Below, one piece after another: positions 59,271 to 64,000 of a stretch of 64,000 bases of DNA (position 1 is its first letter; every line of letters begins with the position of its first letter). Source of the stretch: Tenodera sinensis (lineage: Eukaryota; Arthropoda; Insecta; Mantodea; Mantidae); the NCBI GenBank assembly GCA_030765045.1, contig CM060965.1, positions 19,420,085-19,484,084 of the forward strand, written 5' to 3'. Made by a program: the position numbers and the translations under genes. The notes beneath the pieces are model-generated. The model was not told the DNA's origin and ran no database searches. It saw only the letters and a program-made list of their open reading frames with translations.

Positions 59271-61394
59271 TTAGTTGTTGTAATTTCCCTGAGTGTTGGT
59301 GGTGGTTGTTGTTTCTGTATTCTGTGCAGCATCTGCCCTATTTGGCACATTTTCATCTACTTCCTGCTGTCTAATGTTGTCAGTGTACCATTGGTCTCTG
59401 CCCCTTTGGCGTGAACCTCTGTCGTATGACGGTCTGTGGTTGTTCAAGTGTTCCCTACTGAATCGTATGTGATTCACTTGATGGGTATGGTCTCCTGGTC
59501 TTCCACGATCATATGTATATGTTCTATATCTCGATTCACCATTCGGTATTGCGTCGTGGTACCGCTGTCTTGTGTTCTCCATCCTCTCGCCATGATTATG
59601 TGGTTGTGGGAAATGGTGTGCCCCTCTCCCCCTTTCATGGGTACTCCTAGTATTTCTATGTTCTCCCTCACTCTGGTTATTCGTAGTCGTGTTCCGGTTT
59701 AGGATGGGTGAGTTTGGGTGACCGTTCCTATGTCTATGCTCATTAGGCCGACCATTTTGTGTTTCAAAGGCTGTCAGCAGTTCTATCATATCTGCAAAAT
59801 CTACTGGCCTCGCAACAATTAACCCTGTTCTCACTGTGTCTGGGAAATGTCTTGTTATGCTGGTAATTAGTTCTGCCTCCGACAAGTTGGGGTCTAATAG
59901 CTTTCCTTTGTTGGCTACTTTCATAAAATATTCGACTAGCGACAACCCTTTGGTTGGATCGTATCTACCTGTCGCTAGCTCTACCCTAGTTTGGTTTTGT
60001 TTAGCTGGGCCCCAATATCTTGATAGGAATAAATTTCTGAATGAGCTATACGACTCATGACCAGCTAGTGTTAACCTGAGCCATTCTAATGCCTTGTTTT
60101 TTAAGCTTTTCTTAACTATCATCATCCTAAGCTCGTTTGGTATCCTTTTCACTTTAAAATATTCTTCCATCTCTTTAACAAAGAGTTTTGGATCGTCTCC
60201 CTTCTCCTCGTCAAATGTAGGTGGTGTGATTTCATGTAATATGCTGTTGGTGTAACATGTGTTATGTGTTGTGTCATTGTTTGGTTGTGAACCTCTTTCT
60301 CTGTATGGTGATTCAACATTTTGTACATTACTCAAGTAACTCTCATCTTGCACATTACTTACATCTAAATCATCTTGTCTTTGTAATGCCTTCACAACAT
60401 CATTTACATTAGCCAAACTTTCTTTCCCTTTCTTCATTTCTTCACAAATTGATTTTAAATCATTCTTTATTTCTAAGTGGCTTTGTTTCATATCATTTAT
60501 AGCATCCTGTTGTGAAAGCATCACATCATTCATTGTCTTAATTTTAGGAATTACAATTTGTTCTACAGTTTCATTAATAATGTCGTTCTTTACTACCTCA
60601 ATCTCTTTCCTTAATTCCTCAGTTATTTCTGCTTTTACATTTGTAATCTTACAGTCCACACTTGTATTACATTCTGTTATTTCATCCCTACATCTAGCAA
60701 TTTCTCCTTCTAACACAATCTTGTTCTCTCTCATTTCTGATTCTATCTTCCCCATCCTATCTCCTACAATTTCTATCCTAGCTTCTAAGGCTTCCTTTGT
60801 TTCATTTAAGTTTTTATGTACTAATTTTAAATTAGTTTCCATTACTTTCATATTTTCTTTACACTCCTGTCTTCCTAATTCTATTTTCTGTTCTAGGTTC
60901 TGTCTACCTAATTCCATTTGCTGTTCTAAGTTCTGTCTACCTAATTCCATTTGCTGTTCTAAGTTCTGTCTACCTAATTCCATTTGCTGTTCTAAGTTCT
61001 GTCTACCTAATTCCATTTTCTGTTCTAAGTTCTGTCTCACTTCCTCCATTTTCTGTTCTATTTCTTTTTTATTATTTTCCAAGTCCTCTCTCACTCCCTC
61101 TATTTTCTGACCTATACTCTGACCTAAACTTTGTTCTATGTCATGTTTTAATTCTGCCTTATTCTGTTCCATTTTCTGATCTAAACTTTGTTCCAGTCTT
61201 TCAAACATGATCATCATTAACCTTTGGTCTTTGCTTATTTCCACCTGTTCCTCACTTTCAAATTCTACCTGATAACTAGGCCTATCTGCCCATTCCCCCA
61301 CTCCTGTTTCTATCTCTTTTCGCGACATTTTAATTTCTTTGTTTAATTCACTTAAGGTTAAAAGTCCCACTATTTTGCCACTTCTTAAAAACAT
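59271..61394 (-). CDS. Intact 707-aa Gag-like protein of the LTR element
   Basis: A full-length frame from ATG at 61394 to TAA at 59271. Residues about 60-330 are a long charged coiled coil, within which 'QNLEQQMELGR' and close variants repeat about five times with an 11-residue period. Residues about 388-545 look like a retrotransposon Gag capsid domain: PPTFDEEKGDDPKLFVKEME, EWLRLTLAG, FLSRYWGPAKQNQTRVELA, YFMKVA. The tail (546-707) is rich in Arg, His, Asn and Gly, likely RNA-binding, but has no CCHC knuckle. It would assemble particles around RNA; no enzyme is encoded. The absence of stops fits a young, possibly still selected element. Confidence 0.85.
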   Translation of the reverse strand: MFLRSGKIVGLLTLSELNKEIKMSRKEIETGVGEWADRPSYQVEFESEEQVEISKDQRLMMIMFERLEQSLDQKMEQNKAELKHDIEQSLGQSIGQKIEGVREDLENNKKEIEQKMEEVRQNLEQKMELGRQNLEQQMELGRQNLEQQMELGRQNLEQQMELGRQNLEQKIELGRQECKENMKVMETNLKLVHKNLNETKEALEARIEIVGDRMGKIESEMRENKIVLEGEIARCRDEITECNTSVDCKITNVKAEITEELRKEIEVVKNDIINETVEQIVIPKIKTMNDVMLSQQDAINDMKQSHLEIKNDLKSICEEMKKGKESLANVNDVVKALQRQDDLDVSNVQDESYLSNVQNVESPYRERGSQPNNDTTHNTCYTNSILHEITPPTFDEEKGDDPKLFVKEMEEYFKVKRIPNELRMMIVKKSLKNKALEWLRLTLAGHESYSSFRNLFLSRYWGPAKQNQTRVELATGRYDPTKGLSLVEYFMKVANKGKLLDPNLSEAELITSITRHFPDTVRTGLIVARPVDFADMIELLTAFETQNGRPNEHRHRNGHPNSPILNRNTTTNNQSEGEHRNTRSTHERGRGAHHFPQPHNHGERMENTRQRYHDAIPNGESRYRTYTYDRGRPGDHTHQVNHIRFSREHLNNHRPSYDRGSRQRGRDQWYTDNIRQQEVDENVPNRADAAQNTETTTTTNTQGNYNN

Positions 61395-61689
61395 ATAAAT
61401 GGAAATAAAATGTATGTAAGAACAAAAATTTTGGATCCTACTTTCTTTTCTGTTGGTTCTTCGTCCAGTTATTTACGTCTCCTGGGTGGTTGGCTTCGCT
61501 AGATGATCTCCGGTGTTTTTCCCACGTTGATTCTCCGTGTATCGATGTTTTGACGGATCGTTGATATCAAACGATGTTTAATGGCGTCTTTTTCCTGCGC
61601 GATGGGATGGCGTCATTTGATGTTAACACTTCGTACTCGTAATTTTGCATTCCATTCTAAATTCGCGCTCCACGTTGGACAAGCCATTT

Positions 61690-62239
61690 TGGTGCTGTTT
61701 TTATAATATAATTACGTAGCAGCAGGAATATAGCAGCAGGAATAATGTTTTTACTGAATGATGAAATAGAGTGGTAGCAGACGCTATTTTTATCTTCAGG
61801 GTCGTGGTAACAGAATGGAATGCATAAATCAACGTTCCTTTTATCACAACATATTTATTCGTTAATTTACACTTTTAGCACCATATTAATTAATCAACAA
61901 TCTTCACAGTTTGGTAGAATCTACACTGTATAAAGGTTTGGGTGAAAGTTACATGTTCACGCGCTATCAAAAAAAAAACACATCCTTTCAACTTGAGCTC
62001 ACAGACGCTAATGAAAAAAGAGTCCCTGGCGTCGGTATGACGCAACACCGCCATTCTTATGTATTCATCCGCGCAACAGTTCTCATTGGTTGAACTCAAA
62101 GTGACGAGAAAACATTGGCTATCTTGAATATTAAAAAAAATAAGTCCCTGATACACTCAAATTAAAAGAATTAGAAATTTACACACTCTTACAAAAATAT
62201 TTACATGAACAATTTTCTATTAGTCAATATTCTGTCTCA
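61690..62239 (-). repeat. 5' LTR of the gag-only element
   Basis: Starts (minus strand) TGAGACAGAATATTG at 62239. Near 61716-61745 it contains a small tandem duplication of 'tagcagcaggaata' absent from the other LTR. Confidence 0.85.
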
Positions 62240-62640
62240 CAGTCATAGTGGTGTGGGCTACACACTTTTATGCTGTAGGAGTACTCCTTTTGACTAATTT
62301 TGTAGCTGTATCCTGCATCTAAGTTGTGTAAGGGTGTCAATACACCCTGCGGTTGATGGTTGTTCCCTGAGAAGGCAGTTCATTACCAGTATGCCACAAA
62401 TCTCCCAAAATACAGAGATCATCTGCTTACCTGCTCAATATTTCTTGGGCGGTGGACTCCCAGGATGTTTCCATTATATGGATTGGACCTCCTTTACCGG
62501 TGTTTGGCAGTGACACCATGATTCATCACCAGTCTCTCCAAAAAATCTGGATTTTCATTCTGTACTTCCAATAGTCGACAACAGACTTCAACCCCGTTCA
62601 TCTTCTAGGCCCTTGTCAAGTCCGGTGGAATCCAATGTGC
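62240..62640 (-). pseudogene. Mariner transposase relic, N-terminal side of the LTR insertion
   Basis: The minus strand shows 'NENPDFLERLV' and a DESWC-type first catalytic block near 62515-62580, and 'LLREQ' (near 62360). The frame meets the C-terminal side (ending at 57197) across the LTR insertion point. Several stops predate the insertion. Confidence 0.75.
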
Positions 62641-62805
62641 ACTCATCTTTTAAACCTTGTTACTTTCCTTGAATCCTTTAGAATTACAATTTTCTTAATG
62701 TGATACAGAATACAGAAGTAAATGTGTATCTCCAATTCCTCTATTAATATTTCTTATTTTGTAGTAAAAATGTATTAAATGAAGAAATATTGCCTGTTAT
62801 TGCAG

Positions 62806-63112
62806 TAGTCAGAAGACATCAGTAAGTAGCAGAGTGCCTTGTGCGCCCAGTCCAGATAGTGTTCACACGAGCACGGCACGAGCATCAAGCACAGAGAAAG
62901 AAGAACCAGAGCCACCAGATCCTGAGCCATCCATACATGATACAGAACCTGGCGCAGAATCAGAAGGAAGTAGCACGAGAGAGGACACTGCAAATGAGCT
63001 CAAGCGACCACATAGCCATAATGGGAGCACCAAACGACGGAAAAAGACTGGAGTCATAAAGAATGCGGCAGCAATAGAGGCATTGGAGCTTGCCACAGAG
63101 CAAACGCTTAAG
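62806..63112 (+). CDS. CECR2: CECR2/dikar-like gene, acidic linker exon
   Basis: Acceptor 'ctgttattgcag' ends at 62805 and donor 'aag|gtttgt' starts at 63113. The first base completes the Ser codon left open by the exon ending at 55243, and the frame runs 102 further codons without a stop. The sequence is low-complexity: Ser/Thr/Pro/Glu-rich (TEKEEPEPPDPEPS), a basic stretch (STKRRKKTG) that may be a nuclear localisation signal, then a short helical end (NAAAIEALELATEQTLK). I recognise no domain; the gene assignment rests on phase and order. The gene continues to the right of the window. Confidence 0.75.
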
Positions 63113-63114
63113 GT

Positions 63115-63420
63115 TTGTCAAGTATTTGGGACTTGTAATAAAATTGTTTTGCACGAGAAGTAAACAAAGCTTATAATACAAGCATTATTGTAGCTTTTAT
63201 ATGAAATATGTAATGTTTAATGTAATGTTTAAACAGGTTAACAGGCCTAATCTGTGAAAGGCAGAAGAAGATGATGTAAGTTTAGTGAATTCTGTAGTAT
63301 TCCATCCCAAATGTAACTAATGTTTAAGCATTAACAGGAGCAGAGTTTCGTTAGAACCTTCAAATGAACTGATGATGTTACGAAAGCCACAATGAACTGT
63401 GTTCTAAGTAAATACTAGTA
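63115..63420. other. Intron start, unassigned
   Basis: Nothing recognised. Confidence 0.5.
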
Positions 63421-63437
63421 ATAAAGGATCATGGAGT

Positions 63438-63925
63438 TATTATTCATTTATGCCAACAAACTTACTATTGGTCGATTTTAAACACACAAGTTGTGTGTGG
63501 GCAATGTTTGAGAGGTAGTTGGAACTGAAAAATTTGATGCCACAGCTGGGATTTGAACCACAGACCTTGCACTCATTAGGCAGGTGCTCTCACCATTAAG
63601 CTACTGTGACAACTTGCCTGAATGACATCAAATTCTCCAACCGATTTGTATTTCTCCCGGAAAGCCGCAGAGGGCATCTTACATCAGAGACGATTACTTC
63701 AGGACATAAAATGCTTAAGATAGAAGTCGCCCTTGGGGTAATTGTCTCTGATGTGAGACTCCCTTTGTGGTCTACCAGGAGAAATATGAATCAGTTGGAG
63801 AATTCAGTGTCATTCTGGCAGGTGTCACAGTAGCTTAATAGTTAGAGTGCCTGCCTAGAGGGTGGAGGGTCTGTGGTTCAAATCCCGGCTGTGGCATTGG
63901 ATTTTCAGTTATGATTCTACCTCTC
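63438..63925 (-). repeat. Palindromic tRNA-SINE (family P), copy III, perfect 15-bp TSD
   Basis: AAAGGATCATGGAGT occurs at 63423-63437 and 63926-63940. The minus-strand tRNA head is at about 63535-63612 and the + strand head at about 63822-63895 ('ggttcaaatcccggctgtgg'). The shared centre is 'tgtctctgatgtgagactcc'. The left edge is the 3' tail ('gccaacaaacttactattgg', then 'tgaataataa' on the sense strand). The best-preserved copy. Confidence 0.92.
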
Positions 63926-64000
63926 AAAGGATCATGGAGTATTAGTTCAACTCAAAATTATATTAATTTTGTGCTTCACCATATCATATTCGATACATTT

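Larger units (their letters stand above)
57198..62239 (-). mobile_element. Young gag-only LTR retrotransposon
   Basis: A 5042-bp element with TSD CAGT at 57194-57197 and 62240-62243. LTRs lie at 57198-57753 and 61690-62239. Read on the minus strand it begins TGAGACAG and ends GCACCA. The purine tract AAGGGGCATA abuts the 3' LTR. A TGG-starting possible primer site (TGGCTTGTCCAACGTGG, 61686 downwards) follows the 5' LTR. The only long frame is the Gag-like ORF; no protease, RT, RNase H or integrase motif occurs in the other 1.5 kb. It is probably mobilised in trans. It lies antisense to the host gene, within an intron. Confidence 0.88.

Noticed and set aside
60580..61110. 176-codon + strand frame
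   Set aside because: Antisense to the Gag ORF; its periodicity mirrors the 33-bp repeats of Gag.

Overview
This is a eukaryotic, AT-rich and almost entirely intronic or intergenic window. Large introns with consensus splice sites, many tRNA-derived SINEs with their own target-site duplications, and a mix of Jockey/R1-type LINEs, Penelope-like, Gypsy, BEL-like, hAT, Tc1/mariner, PIF/Harbinger and TTAA-target transposons point to a large-genome arthropod. A polyneopteran insect of the cockroach/termite kind would fit, but the species cannot be fixed from the sequence. There is no sign of bacterial genes, rRNA or CRISPR arrays.

The only host gene I can support is on the + strand at the right end. 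Three exons (51858-52120, 55018-55243, 62806-63112) join in phase and encode a CECR2/dikar-type bromodomain followed by an acidic, His/Arg-rich linker. Its start and end lie outside the exons I can see. Everything else is mobile DNA of different ages, or unassigned sequence.

Regions: 1-7.5 kb holds SINEs, an 8-bp-TSD hAT and a fold-back SINE. 7.5-14 kb is a decayed Gypsy region with an inserted Harbinger transposase relic and a 198-bp palindrome. 17-18.6 kb has two LTRs from different families. 19.5-20.1 kb has a relic of a repeated arthropod protein of unknown function. 24.4-27.1 kb is a head-to-head pair of Penelope-like elements, one split by a hAT. 28.0-29.2 kb is a TTAA transposon. 29.9-35.6 kb holds LINE relics with SINEs. 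38.5-41.3 kb has a mariner and a hAT. 41.8-42.3, 52.3-52.8 and 63.4-63.9 kb carry three copies of a palindromic tRNA-SINE. 45-50 kb holds LINE, Penelope-like fold-back, SINE and mariner relics.

The 7.6-kb intron between the second and third visible exons contains a young LTR retrotransposon (57198-62239, minus strand). It has a 707-aa Gag-like ORF and no recognisable pol. It sits inside an old mariner transposase relic, and excluding it plus one copy of its 4-bp TSD makes the transposase frame continuous.

Most interesting: (1) a tRNA-SINE that spreads as an outward-facing inverted dimer with 9-15-bp TSDs; (2) the gag-only LTR element; (3) a 386-bp fold-back with a hammerhead-like core in each arm.
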